Shown: positions 10,402-21,903, counted from the first letter of the stretch. The stretch: 64,000 bases of DNA from Candidula unifasciata (GCA_905116865.2 CAJHNH020002463.1:1-64000); one strand, 5' to 3'. The notes: a model not told the origin generated them from the letters alone. Numbers and translations: made by a program.

Positions 10402-10911
10402 ATTTAAGCATGCCTATATGTTTTTTTTTTCTTTAAACGCCAGAAAAAAAATCATCCCTGTGCTGGGGAAGATTTAAACATGAGACCATCAGGCCTGCAA
10501 GCAGGTATGCTAGCTATTGATGCTACCATGAACCACACTTATATAAGACCTAACATTCTTTCCTTTATCTGTTTTATATTCAAACCAGTCAATATGTGAC
10601 CATTTATTTCTCATATTAAGTCTAAAAAAGATAAGAAAAACACAAAATTATATATCAGAAGAATCAATTTCAATTTACAGACATAGGATGTTGTGGCAGT
10701 TACCATGATGATGAAAAAAAAAAAAAAAAGCTGATTATAAAATAACTGCATTATGGTATTCAAATATTGTGTAAAATAAATATAAAATAAAAATAATAGT
10801 CAGCAACAAAATTTTAAAAAGCAGGGCTATTCAACTAGCAGCCCGCGGATCATTGTCATTTGTATTGTTTTAATGATCTTTCTATGCTTGGGGCTTTAGC
10901 CTCTGGCCCTA
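10402..10911. other. AT-rich spacer; possible hAT terminus at 10822
   Basis: No gene recognised. 'CAGGGCTATTCAACTAGCAG' followed by 'CCCGCGG' from 10822 resembles the terminus of many hAT elements, but I could not pair it with an opposite end, so it is not annotated as an element. Confidence 0.4.
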
Positions 10912-11112
10912 GGCGTGGATTTTTATCGTGGTATGGGACGTCGCAGGTCGACCCAGCCTCAAATGGGTACCAGGATGGGCTGTCCTGGGAAAGTAAAGAC
11001 AGCCGGCGTAATGCTGACCACATTACCCACCGAGTGCTGATGGTCTGTAAAAATATGGGCGCTCTTTCCATATGCCCGATGCGCCTAAAGGCGTGAAAGG
11101 GATCTTTACTTT
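10912..11112 (+). repeat. SINE-B body
   Basis: A well-preserved SINE-B body: 'TATCGTGGTATGGGACGTCG', 'CAGGTCGACCCAGCCTCAAA', 'TGGGTACCAGGATGGGCTGT', 'GCCGGCGTAATGCTGACC', 'GATGGTCTGTAAAAATATGG', 'CCGATGCGCC'. The tRNA-like head is missing. Nearly identical to the copies at 22850-23105 and 61057-61322. Confidence 0.85.
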
Positions 11113-11523
11113 TTTATTTACCTAGGCGATCGCAGTTTTCAACATAATCAGCCTTGAATAAACTTATATGAAGAGACCTGATATAAAGTATGTAATAATT
11201 ATCTGGATTGTTGTGAATTTTATAAACTTGTTATCATTCAGCTGCTGAAGGCATTATAACACCACATTCTATGTTTGTTTACTCAACTGATTCTGTATAT
11301 CTGACATATACTTTATGCCTCTCCTATCATTAAAAAAAAAAAAAAAGACTTTCTTGGCTTTACTGATCTTTTTCTTTAGACTTTTATAGCTTTACAGCAG
11401 TCAACTCACTTCATTTCTCATGCTGAACAAAATTTAACAGATCATATCGTAATGTTTTTAACCAGGGTACATCATTTGGAATAACGTTTTCTTTGCTGTT
11501 TTATCCAATAAAGGAAAAACTAC
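11113..11523. other. No feature recognised
   Basis: AT-rich spacer with an A15 run near 11331. Nothing supportable. Confidence 0.5.
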
Positions 11524-11643
11524 ATAGCATCAGAGGCCCAAGGGGTGGTAAAGAGAGATGTAAAATCGGCACATCTTGCATTCATTGGGCTTCTAGGTAG
11601 GAACCTTTGAACATATTATGCGTTCCTTGAGATTGTAAGAGTA
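11524..11643. mobile_element. piggyBac-like MITE, older copy
   Basis: Shares 'TAGCATCAGAGGCCCAAGG', 'GTAAAATCGGCACATC' and 'TTCATTGGGCTTCTAGGTAG' with the element at 293-457. Terminal repeats are largely eroded ('CCTTGAGATTGTAAGAGT' on the right). Confidence 0.55.
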
Positions 11644-12111
11644 ATGCAATTAAAACCATCAATTAGAAAAAAAAAAGCCATGTTGCTGAACACAAAAAAA
11701 CCCATACATTGTGTAATAAACATTATTCATACTTGAATCACTGAGCAATATATTTAAAAAGAACAATTCTGAAATAACAAATTAAATAATAATAACGCAT
11801 AAATTGACAACTTTTGGTAAATATTTAAATCTAACGGATAAATAAATCAAATGAGAATAACTATAGTAAAAAAAAAAGAGGAAGTAGCTATACCACTGAA
11901 AATTTCTCTACAGATAATTTACTTTGTCTGCCTCATACAACTGTTACTTTAAAGTAATAAAAAAACAGTCGAAGGTGTCAGAATAATACATCTTAAATAT
12001 AATGAAGGAAACATAGTGACTGAAGGAAAGATGAATGGAAAGAGAGATAAAGGAAGACATCAAAAGAACATTGTTAAGGTTTTTAGTTTTTGGTTTTGGC
12101 ACAGAATAAGC
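11644..12111. other. No feature recognised
   Basis: Very AT-rich, poly-A interrupted sequence. No coding segment. Confidence 0.5.
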
Positions 12112-12200
12112 AGCACTCGAAGTGGTGCAGGATTGCAAACTGTGAAGAAATAATTGCCCACAAAAACTGGCAAGGCACTTGATGATGAATGTTTTCTTTT
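12112..12200 (+). mobile_element. RTE-like retrotransposon extreme 3' fragment
   Basis: The plus strand encodes 'CRIANCEEIIAHKNWQGT', which matches the terminal 'GD.RLWR.MIAHA..QGT' of the RTE-like copies at 6365-6985 and 39255-39600. It ends in the family's GATGATGAAT tail. Less than 100 bp survives. Confidence 0.45.
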
Positions 12201-12769
12201 TAATTATTTAATTTCCCTCTGGGATTGCAGCCTAAAAGACTGGCAACCCTCCCAATGACTCAGAGAGTCACTTTTCAGATGCAATTCCAACAGAAGAAAC
12301 CTCAGACACCTAAGTTAAATCTTTAACTCAGTTTTACTGAGGCACTCTACGGTTACCAAGTAATCTGGCTGTCCTATGGGTTGGGTATACAAATTATGAA
12401 TGCAGCAACCAGCTGGGTCACTAGGTAGGCAGGCAGGTAGGTGTTTTGCTAGAAAAAAGAATAGTCACGTTTAACCAGCATCCACAAAGGGGGAGCTTTA
12501 GGTTATAATTGTGATTAGGTTATGTGTGCCATATAAAATGGCTTTTAGCATTGCACGCCACCAAGAGCCTTGAAAATGACTCCAGCAGTGTTGATGCGAT
12601 CAAAGGAGAGAGGCCTAAGTACTGTCCTGACCGGCGATGAAGTCATCTACCGGTGACCCAGTGGGTGACCTGGTCACTGGTGCTGGGCCACTAAAAAGTG
12701 AATGATCTTATAATCCATTCACTCGGACATGGATAAAGTTTACCAGTTTCAAAAATACCTGAAAATGTT
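12201..12769. other. No gene recognised
   Basis: Intergenic sequence 3' of the minus-strand glycosyltransferase. It contains a short direct repeat around 12430-12445 (GGCAGGCAGGTAGGT) but no coding or RNA feature I can support. Confidence 0.45.
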
Positions 12770-12985
12770 TTCCTACATTTTTTTAAACCCTGGACAGAAT
12801 ATCAAATATTGACAAAATATTGACAAGTCTCCTGGACAGAGACACAGTCTTCAGTTGAGTTGAGTTGTCAAGAATTGATATCACAGCAATCAGGGCATTC
12901 CCATGCATGCTCCGTCCTCATCTTCAGGAGCCATGAAGACGGACACAGTCTTCAGATAAGTACGAAACCTATATTCCACTGCAGA
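12770..12985 (-). pseudogene. Broken duplicate of the glycosyltransferase C-terminus
   Basis: On the minus strand two separated blocks match the end of the gene at 13031-14089. 'TTTCGTACTTATCTGAAGAC' (12966-12947) corresponds to the codons for F-H-T-Y-L-K. 'TTGATATTCTGTCCAGGGTT' (12806-12787) corresponds to F-D-I-V-S-R-V. Between them lies an insert of about 85 bp flanked on both sides by the 14-mer CTGAAGACTGTGTC, a target-site duplication. The insert ends in a (CAACT)n-like tail and resembles the 3' end of the retrotransposon at 9515-9862 ('HAWECP'-like frame). So a tandem partial gene duplication was followed by a short retro-insertion. It lacks every catalytic motif and is not functional. 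Confidence 0.7.
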
Positions 12986-13030
12986 GGACAATGGCAAAAT
13001 TTATCGATTAAAAAAAAAAACCCTGAACAA

Positions 13031-14089
13031 TTATTCATAAATTTTAACCCTGGATACAATATCGAATATTGACTTATATCTCCTAGATGGCAACATGTTC
13101 TTCAGATAAGTATGAAACCAGTGATGATTAGCAAAAGCTATGGAAAGAGGATCATAGTTATTCTCTTTTACACTCTTAAACTTTAAATTGATACATGCTT
13201 TAACTTGCAGCTTAGTCAGTCTGCTCTCTTTGCTGCATCTTGTGAACATGTAGTGGAGTTTTGCAGGATCAATGGTCGGGTAGAAGTATTCAGATGGCGC
13301 TACATAGACGCCATCTTTGTGATCAGCAGGTAGAAGATTCTGCGACTGAAACTGTCGGTATATCATCGTGACAAAGTGAGGACCCGTGCTGTCTAAATAA
13401 TGCCACATGATTGAAAAAGAAAGTAGATTATCGACTAATAACTTAATAAAAGGATGCCCCTTGCGACACCCGATCAGAGCATTGATTAAAAGTTGTTCAA
13501 AGTTTGTATCAATAACTGGGTGTTCGTATGGTTCTTGTCCAATAAAACATGAATATTTCAGTATCAGTGGGTTTAGAGATGATAAAGCTTCCATGTCCAT
13601 ATCAACATAAACTCCACCATACTCATACAAGACAATATAACGCAAGGCATCTGCCCGCCGTATTGGCTCTGTGTAGCCATCGAACATGTCCAACAAATGC
13701 GAGTATTTATCTTTAATAAGCTCCCTGGCACTCTCATCAGTCCACAGCCAGTACTCCCAGTCCGGATGCTTTTCCAGCCAGGACTTGATCCATACTTCAA
13801 ATTCAGGAGGTATATGGATGTCTTTCCAAGTCTGATGAATTATTTTAGGTATAAGGGGGACTCCTTCAGAAGGGAATGTTTCTCTTTCTCGGATGCCTAC
13901 TGGGACAAAGTTCTTGGGAATTTTTATGTCCAGATTATGAAAAAATGCTTGACTGTCTGCTGCTTCCCACTTGAGAATGTAATGAAGACCCACAAAAAAG
14001 GCACAGCCAAACAACAGAGTAATTAGACGGGTGTTCCTTTTCCGAGTTTTGAAAATTTTAAATAAGAATAATCTTTGTAGCAGTCCCAT
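13031..14089 (-). CDS. Golgi-type DXD glycosyltransferase (OCH1 / IPC mannosyltransferase-like)
   Basis: A complete 352-residue protein in one exon. Residues 1-20 are basic and cytosolic-looking; residues 21-39 (RLITLLFGCAFFVGLHYIL) form a single membrane anchor, so a type II Golgi protein is expected. The catalytic region starts with PKIIHQTWK (81-89). It continues with a W-rich stretch (111-116) and RRADALRYIVLYEYGGVYVD (144-163), whose DMD at 163-165 is the DXD motif for metal and nucleotide-sugar binding. NHHWFHTYL (321-329) is the usual C-terminal His-His-Trp signature. This is the Gly_transf_sug fold family, which includes yeast OCH1 and inositol-phosphoceramide mannosyltransferases; animal members are often annotated as the latter without biochemical proof. 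Substrate is unknown. I chose ATG 14089 over the in-frame ATG at 14122 because a strong 3' splice site ends at 14090. Length fits the family and no frame break is seen. Stop TAA at 13033-13031. Confidence 0.92.
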   Translation of the reverse strand: MGLLQRLFLFKIFKTRKRNTRLITLLFGCAFFVGLHYILKWEAADSQAFFHNLDIKIPKNFVPVGIRERETFPSEGVPLIPKIIHQTWKDIHIPPEFEVWIKSWLEKHPDWEYWLWTDESARELIKDKYSHLLDMFDGYTEPIRRADALRYIVLYEYGGVYVDMDMEALSSLNPLILKYSCFIGQEPYEHPVIDTNFEQLLINALIGCRKGHPFIKLLVDNLLSFSIMWHYLDSTGPHFVTMIYRQFQSQNLLPADHKDGVYVAPSEYFYPTIDPAKLHYMFTRCSKESRLTKLQVKACINLKFKSVKENNYDPLSIAFANHHWFHTYLKNMLPSRRYKSIFDIVSRVKIYE

Positions 14090-14112
14090 CTGTGAATAGA
14101 AAAAAATACATT
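14090..14112 (-). other. 3' splice acceptor abutting the glycosyltransferase ATG
   Basis: The minus strand reads 'TGTATTTTTTTCTATTCACAG' directly before ATG: a polypyrimidine tract and CAG with no base between. This implies at least one upstream untranslated exon and an intron in the 5' UTR. The donor and first exon were not located. Confidence 0.7.
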
Positions 14113-14185
14113 GAATTAGCATGATAAATTACCATGAACAAGTGCATCATTTTGTATAAGTTGTTTTGCATGGGTAAGAAACAAG

Positions 14186-14520
14186 CTAGATGGTGAGGTC
14201 TAGAGATAGAAGACATTCAATGTTTAAACTCATCAGTCTGTTTTTACAGAACATCGCTCTCATAACGGCACGTCTAAAAGTTTCTTTTTCTTTAACCCTA
14301 TGTGCTTTCATAGCCAATGCATCTTCAATGTCCCGTATCAACATCCACGAAGGTCTGCCTCTGCCTCGTTTTCCAGAAATTGTACCCTCCATAATTGTTT
14401 ACTCCAGGCCACGTGATGTTTAACATGGTCAAAATACCTCAGTCTTCGGGACAGGATAATGTTTATGAGCTAATCCTCCTTGAGGTTCAGATGATGTAAG
14501 ATGTCGACATTAAAAAAAAA
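14186..14520 (-). mobile_element. Non-LTR retrotransposon C-terminal tail (reverse)
   Basis: Encodes 'EGTISGKRGRGRPSWMLIRD', then 'IEDALAMKAHRVKEKETF' and 'RRAVMRAMFCKNRLM'. The G-K-R-G-R-G-R-P run followed by a charged helix and 'A.DR..FR.AV' is the standard end of endonuclease/RT polyproteins. The upstream part (14400-14520) is frame-broken. Lies about 100 bp upstream of the glycosyltransferase start, so it may sit inside its 5' intron. Confidence 0.7.
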
Positions 14521-14639
14521 TTTTCTTGGTCCATGGTATTCTAAGAATTGTTCTGGTTTAGGTTGTACCATTATTAATTTTAAACAATTCAACATGTCTT
14601 AAAGCTGAGCACTTTTCACATTCCAACTACTGTATGTGT

Positions 14640-15060
14640 GTCAAAAATAGGATTAGAAGGGTCGAGCTAAGGGCTCAGATGAAAAGGTCAATCAGAGACA
14701 AGTTTATAGAACATTAGAGAGTGTTGGATGAAGCACAAACTCTGTAGCTTATACTGGGATCCCCCAGGAATCTCTGCATTTGTGAACCAAACAATAAAGT
14801 TCATACAATGAAACCAGTATAATGAAATGGTTTGTCCATCAAATGAGAATGAAACCAACTATGCCAGCAGAGGAATGTACAACCTGAAAATCGAAACATC
14901 AAGAGGCAGAAAAAGACTGAGAAGAAGATGGATTGAAGTAGTCACTGACAGCTTGAGACTGCATAACATCACAGCATATCAAGCGACTGAGCACACCCTG
15001 GCTTGGCTGCTGATCATCTAATGAACTGCAATGCCTAGCAGCATAAGCAGATATTGTCAA
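14640..15060 (+). mobile_element. Non-LTR retrotransposon C-terminal tail
   Basis: The plus strand encodes 'IETSRGRKRLRRRWIEVVTD', 'SLRLHNITAYQATEHTLAW', a G-R-x-R-x-R-W-x-D tail distinct from the copy at 14186. The upstream 14640-14820 part is too decayed to read confidently. Confidence 0.55.
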
Positions 15061-15309
15061 AAGAAAGAAAGAATGAACCCACTACCTTCAGAGAATAGGG
15101 CAAAAGGCTTGACCATTTCACCAAAAAGACTCCCCACTGCAATGTGTAAATAAATGAACTAAGTGTGCTTTGTGTTAAAGGATGCTTTGCTTGGGTCTAA
15201 AAGTGAACATCTGAAACAGGTGATAGCGATTGAACATTGTGAGCATGATACATCCACGCAATCAGCATGCAATGTAGAGACAGGGATTGTTATTAAACCT
15301 GCACCATGT

Positions 15310-15670
15310 TATTAGGCAACAGAGATGTGGTTTCTGAAATGAATGTTACGAACAACTTGGACAGCCAGAGTAACTAAAAACGATTGTCTGAAAGAAGCTA
15401 ATGAAAGTAGATCTCTATATGCAACAATAAGAAAGAGACAAACACTGTTCTTTGGCCACGTAATGAGAAGAGAGACATTGGAGAACATCATGACAAATAG
15501 AAAGATCAGTTGAGAAAGGGGTTGAAGCAGACCGAGAGAGATGGTACTAGATGGGCTGAAGTGATGGCATAGGGGGATGTCATAAAGAGAGCTGTTCCAG
15601 GCAACCAGGAATTGTGATCTGTAGAGATGTATGAGCGCCTATCCCAGTTGGCAGGGCACATGATGATGAT
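15310..15670 (+). mobile_element. Non-LTR retrotransposon C-terminal tail, frameshifted
   Basis: Plus-strand pieces 'ATEMWFLK', 'RVTKNDCLKEANESRSLYAT', 'IRKRQTLFFGHVMRRETLEN' and a decayed 'SRPREMVLDGLK' match the copy at 35975-36390 almost residue for residue. It ends in a GATGATGATG run near 15662. Confidence 0.75.
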
Positions 15671-15970
15671 GTTATTAGATATTGACAGATTAGAAAGCCA
15701 ACACAGGACATAACCATGAAAATGATTTCCTCAATCGTCCAAACAGAACAGACCAAGTCAAAGTTTTTCGCTGGACACTGCAGGCTCACATAGACTTTTT
15801 CTTTAAACTGAAAAATTGTATGAATATTTTAAGACTAACTTTCTATTTTTATTATTTAAAAAACACTACAATATGACACACATATGAAAAAAAAAATTTA
15901 TCACCATCATTGCCATTTCCCACTTTTTTTCCCTACAGCATAGGGGAGGGGCGGGTGTGAATACAATTTA

Positions 15971-16390
15971 GGGCTATCCTCCAAATAACGGTCCTAAATT
16001 ATTGAGGCGGAAAATATACCCTAACAGGGCCTCAGTCACGTGTCAATTGCGCACTTCTGGGGACTATAACGCCACCGCCGTATTGCGCTTCTGGCGACTT
16101 CCGCCACCGCCGAGAGTATCCCCCACGCCGCTTACGCTGCTGTGGATTGGGGCTAAACTAGATGGTTAGGACTCACGAGCAAATAAAATTAAGGAAGCTG
16201 CAGGAGACGCGGTAGCTGCTGCTCATGAGTCCCAGCCATCTAGTTTAGCCCCAATCGTAGGGGATACTCTCGGGGGTGGCGGAAGTCGCCGAAAGTGCGC
16301 AATGTAAGATGACGGAAGTGCACAATTGACTGAGGCGTAGGGTATATTTTCCGCCTCGATAATTTAGGACCGTTTTTCGGAGGATCGCCC
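15971..16390. mobile_element. 420-bp GC-rich foldback (long inverted repeat) element
   Basis: The left arm begins GGGCTATCCTCC (15971); the right arm ends with the reverse complement of GGGCGATCCTCC (16390). The arms stay alignable almost to the centre: 'ACGGTCCTAAATTAT.GAGG', 'GGAAAATATACCCTA', 'GAGAGTATCCCC', 'GGGGCTAAACTAGATGG', 'GACTCA.GAGCA'. Left arm about 210 bp, right arm about 170 bp, loop about 35 bp. The left arm is longer because 'GCGCTTCTGG.GACT'-type sequence is duplicated in it. GC content is far above the neighbourhood. No TSD was clear. It may be a foldback/MITE or a hairpin-RNA source. Confidence 0.7.
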
Positions 16391-16593
16391 AATCCAGTGC
16401 TTCATGTGTAGCACTGGATATTGTCATTCCATGTTAAAGCAGACTGTCTTTAATGTCTTGAATCCATCTTGTCCTTTAGATACCTCTTGCTTTCGTGCCA
16501 AACTGTGTGTGTAAATCTAGATTATCTAGGGATCATCATCATGCTGGTAGTTGTTCTAAACCATTTGGTCGTCTCATATCGAGGCCGATTATC

Positions 16594-18269
<1,676 letters not shown>

Positions 18270-18515
18270 TGATAAACTTCTCTCCGTGTCATAAAAGACG
18301 AATAACATAGATTCTTCCTCTAAAGTCGGAGTGCATCTGTTTGAGAGGCAAAGTAAACAATAGTCTGCATACAAATAAACCAGATCTGTAAAACGGATTT
18401 GCACACAAAGCTAATGTTCTGGAACATGATTAAAGTCCTCAAGTGGACGAACAACATGGTCCTTTCGCCTGAGTTTACAGCGGGTGGAAGTGAAGAAGAA
18501 AAAAATATAACTTCT
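18270..18515 (+). repeat. Repeat E copy
   Basis: Contains 'AAGTCGGAGTGCATCTG', 'TTTGAGAGGCAAAGTAAACA', 'CAGATCTGTAAAACGGATTT', 'AAGTCCTCAAGTGGACGAAC', 'GAGTTTACAGCGGGTGG' and a GAAGAAGAAA end, in the same order as 23385-23690 and 47222-47545. Confidence 0.7.
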
Positions 18516-18836
18516 ATGGTGAAATGGAAACAAGAACATCATACAATCTTGGGAATTATTAATTTACATACTGTGAGTTATTCGGTACTGAAAGAGTTAA
18601 TGCTAGAACGCTAATCTAATGCGAATTTCTTACAGATACAAGCAATAAAACTATTAACATTTTTAAATACTACAGTCCGTTCAGATTTCATGAACATGAA
18701 TAGATTTTAATATTTTGAAAACCAACGGATCGATCGTAATGACATTTGCTATGCTCACTCCAGATATCCATGACACTAAGGAAATATTGCTTTACCAATG
18801 ACGAATATCAAATATAGTTTTTTCCTTTCATACTTA
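18516..18836. other. No feature recognised
   Basis: AT-rich spacer with no supportable coding or repeat feature. Confidence 0.5.

Positions 18837-18923
<87 letters not shown>
18837..18923. repeat. (CA)n(TA)n compound microsatellite
   Basis: About 27 CA units followed by about 14 TA units. Confidence 0.97.
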
Positions 18924-18926
<3 letters not shown>

Positions 18927-19029
18927 TTTGAAACCGTTTTGGTAGAGTTTTGGAAGGTTTACTTTGATTAGTTTAAGGAAGTAATGTTAATAACAAAATA
19001 AAGTGTGCGTCCGTTGTGAGAAGCAATTT

Positions 19030-19215
19030 TTGTTTTGTTTTAAAGCCTTACCCTGGCTATTGCTGGGGGCCCTAATATAACCCAACCTGTCGGTTGACTG
19101 TGGTTTTTGGAACCTTGTCCCTGGGTGATCCTCATCCGAATGGTGGAACTTTGTGTCACCAGATATTTATCGTTTGATTTGATGTCCTGGTGGGGTTGAA
19201 CGCCAGTCAATCAAG
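19030..19215 (+). repeat. Repeat F copy
   Basis: Order of blocks: 'GCTGGGGGCCCTAATATAAC', 'CCTGTCGGTTGACTG', 'CCCTGGGTGATCCTCATCCG', 'AATGGTGGAACTTTGTGTCA', 'GATGTCCTGGTGGGGTTGAA'. The same order appears reversed at 22600-22770 and forward at 45640-45830. No A/B boxes were found, so its class is unknown. Confidence 0.6.
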
Positions 19216-19309
19216 TAATTTTAATAAGCACACTATAATGAGTTCAACGGGGGGGGGGGGGGGGGGAGGGGTTGTTCAAAGTAGAAACTGTAATTTCATG
19301 TTTTTGTGT

Positions 19310-19460
19310 GCAAAGTCTTACTGTTAGTGAACGGGAAAAGATATAAAACGGAACAAAAAGTATATTAACAAGCTTCACAATATAACAAATACAAACAAAA
19401 AGTGAACGTTGCGGCTATGGAGCCTTCATCAGCACATACAAATCATACAATACCACACAC
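19310..19460 (-). mobile_element. Possible Penelope-like element 3' end
   Basis: On the minus strand 'GCTGATGAAGGCTCCATAGC' followed by 'CGCAACGTTCACTTTTTG' resembles the terminal coding and 3' flank of Penelope-like retroelements, where a GCCTTCATCAG signature is common. Only this end is visible, with no RT or GIY-YIG endonuclease nearby and no hammerhead core found. Confidence 0.3.
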
Positions 19461-19469
19461 AAACACAAA

Positions 19470-20140
19470 ATCACTTAGTTGCTATCTCGAAGCAGCCGGG
19501 TTGATGGTTTTTCAGCAGACTGCCTGTTACCTGCCTGCTACCTGTTAGTGAACAGAACCTAAAATAAGACGTCGTTTAAGGTTATTAGCTGAAGGCGTAT
19601 CCACAAGTTAGCGTTGAGTTATTGTGCGATATAGAGGGCTTGTCAAAACTGACATAGATCTCAATTTGATAATTAGTTTGAGGTGCACGTTTATCTATGC
19701 AAGCAGTTACCGTTTTACCGTACCAGCACTTCCGCGAGGAATCTAAGTTGGGTCATTTATATTGTAATATTCAAGACCCAGAAAAACTAGTGGTTGGTAT
19801 GAATAGAACATTATTTATGATAAAGATACACCTCTAAAAAAAAAAAACTGAACTTGAACTTGACTTTAAATTGTTTACCGTAGAATCTAAAATTTTATTC
19901 TATTTATTTACAAGGGTTCGGGAACAAGTCAAAAGAACTGCATGATTAACAAAATCCTGAGCAGATATGGCCTGAAGAAAAATCAAAATTTTTGCGTCAT
20001 GGATTTTCAAAGACCTGAGAAACAAAAAATTCACTGCGTTCTAAAAGGCAGTTTTTGTGCAAACATATTGCAATCGTGTTCATTAATTTTTGAATCGGGT
20101 TATAGTTATAAAATGACTTTGGGTTCACCCAAACGAGTTG
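19470..20140. other. No gene recognised
   Basis: Unique-looking AT-rich DNA. A short frame at 19942-20151 has no recognisable domain and runs into a SINE body. Confidence 0.45.
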
Positions 20141-20290
20141 GTACCAGGTAAAGTCCTGGGAAGTAAAAGCTGTCGGCCTGATGTTGACCACATCACCCAT
20201 TACACCCACTAACTGCTGAACGGTTTAAAAATATAATTCTAGCGCTATATGCCCAAAACGCCTGAAAGTCTAGTACGGATCCTTTACGTT
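20141..20290 (+). repeat. SINE-C body fragment
   Basis: 'GTCCTGGGAAGTAAAAGC', 'TGATGTTGACCACATCACCC' and 'CGCTATATGCCCAAAACGCC' in SINE-C order, 5'-truncated. Confidence 0.65.
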
Positions 20291-20356
20291 TGACTACTAA
20301 TGATATTTTTGCTTTGAGTTGCAACATGTATTTCCCATGCGTAACTACGTTCCTGT

Positions 20357-20592
20357 CGGCTCTGTGGCTAAGTCGATGCGAACACTTCGCTTCGTAATGC
20401 CGGGATGCCGGGTTCGATCCCAGCTGCGGGCAATGCGCCTTGCGTTGGTTTCGACAGTGGTATCAAGAAAGCCGACCGTCCAGAAAGCAATGGCAAACTA
20501 CTGGACGTAATTTGCCTAGAGAAACCACACAACAGCCAGGGGCTGTTAGGGTTGGTTCTGCAACGTCCTGTAAAGGATACGCAACAACCTTT
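20357..20592 (+). repeat. SINE-A, full-length tRNA-derived SINE
   Basis: The head 'CGGCTCTGTGGCTAAGTCG' includes an A-box-like TGGCTAAGTCGATG, and a perfect B-box GGGTTCGATCC sits at 20410-20420. The tRNA-unrelated body has 'GCGCCTTGCGTTGGTTTCG', 'GAAAGCCGACCGTCCAGAAA' and 'GCAATGGCAAACTACTGGAC', and ends near 'CGTCCTGTAAAGGATACGCA'. The family also appears at 23728, 45355 (minus), 51035 (minus) and 59370. Confidence 0.85.
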
Positions 20593-20599
20593 TAACTAC

Positions 20600-21200
20600 G
20601 TTCCTACCCACAAGGAATGGAATTATTTTACACATAACACAAACACCAACCACCCCCCCCCCCCCCCCCACTTCCGAGCGGTGATATGCTCAATGATCAC
20701 TAGTCAAAGGAAACTGAAATTGGTGAAGAGGGTGTGATTTATCTCCTGGAATTTCTTCAGGAAAATAAATCCCGGACTTGTGGTTGATCCTCTGCATTTT
20801 CCTTTTTGGCGTGACGCACGAACATTACAGGTGTATCATGGGCGGTCGCGGTTGTAGCGAACGAACATTGCAAATTTTTCCAAACGCAGCAGCAGTCAGA
20901 CTTTTCAATACTTGGGTTCCCCACCCCCCTCTCCTCTCCCCCAAGATCCGGGATTTTAAATGACGTCTTCGGTTCATATTTTAGAATCTTGGGCTTAAAA
21001 AAAAATCATTATATAAAAGCAGGTGAGTGTATTGTTTCGTAACAATAAAGTTTGTACTTTTTATCAATCTTGTTTTTTTTGTTTTAGTTTTTTGTTCTTT
21101 GCCTTGCATTGCTTGGGTCCTTTGGTCAGCTTAGCTTGCGTTTTTTTTTTTGAAAATCCCATTGGAGCCCTGTCAGCAGTTGGTAGCACTATGCAAGTGT
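20600..21200. other. No gene recognised
   Basis: Poly-C tract at 20653-20669, otherwise unremarkable sequence without a supportable gene. Confidence 0.45.
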
Positions 21201-21204
21201 GGGT

Positions 21205-21740
21205 GGAAGATGTTCGGGAATATTTCTTCTTCTCACGGTTTAGTCCATGCCGTGTGGCGTTGACAGTCATGTCCATTGACAACTGTCTGTCTCGTGTACT
21301 TTTAATCACTTCTGACACAGACAGTAAAGGTAAAGGTAAAGTCGGGAGATGTGAACCAGCATCATTACCCACGGTTATAAACCTTAAGTGCTCTGCCACC
21401 AGTACGGACAGCTGATAAGAATTGTCCGCCTGTGTCGCCGTCCGCACTTAACTCGGTAGCTACGGCTACAGTGTCACTGTGGTACCCATTACCTAGAGGC
21501 TGGGTGAACCCCGAGAACCGCCCTGTTTCGAACTCCGACTGTGGCTGCAGCGAGTCGCAGCTGCATTTGAAAGCGAGCCTCCTATCGGCTGGGCTAACGC
21601 AGCTCCATGACAAAGACAGTCTTCCATGCCATGATGTCCAACTATCCATGTATTCTCCGTCTCCCTTTGTCTACCAGAAAAGAACTTTGTCACGCCGGTG
21701 GCGCATTGGACATATGAGGCCAACGGTTTACTTCTAAATA
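21205..21740 (-). mobile_element. Non-LTR retrotransposon tail, interrupted
   Basis: The minus strand from about 21740 has a decayed RT tail ending 'DSWTSWHGRLSL' (W-H-G motif). After about 270 bp of other sequence it resumes as 'SEVIKSTRDRQLSMDMTVNA' and 'TRHGLNREKKKYS' (21330-21205). The same terminal block ('RLWIDMTSNVTRHRL') occurs at 43930-44135. The interruption (about 21340-21600) separates two parts that are contiguous at 43930-44135, so it is probably an insertion. Confidence 0.55.
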
Positions 21741-21901
21741 TGTATAGACCTGTCGGCCGCAATCATTTCCAGGATACATTACCTTGCACCATTTTAGGAT
21801 TGGTCAATCTAATTTTGAAGATGAATTTTGAAACAAAAATTTGTCTCTATGTATATTTCTTCTTCTTCTTACTTTTTTCTTTTTCTGTCTTTATTTTCTT
21901 A

Positions 21902-21903
<2 letters not shown>

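Noticed and set aside
10822..10910. hAT-like terminus CAGGGCTATTCAACTAGCAG
   Set aside because: No partner end or target duplication found nearby; could be coincidence or a truncated element.
14090..14122. Upstream in-frame ATG adding 11 residues to the glycosyltransferase
   Set aside because: Those codons are the polypyrimidine tract and AG of a splice acceptor; the peptide MLIQCIFFYSQ has no family support.
20357..20430. Functional tRNA gene
   Set aside because: A- and B-boxes are present but acceptor and anticodon stems do not pair; it is a SINE head repeated many times.
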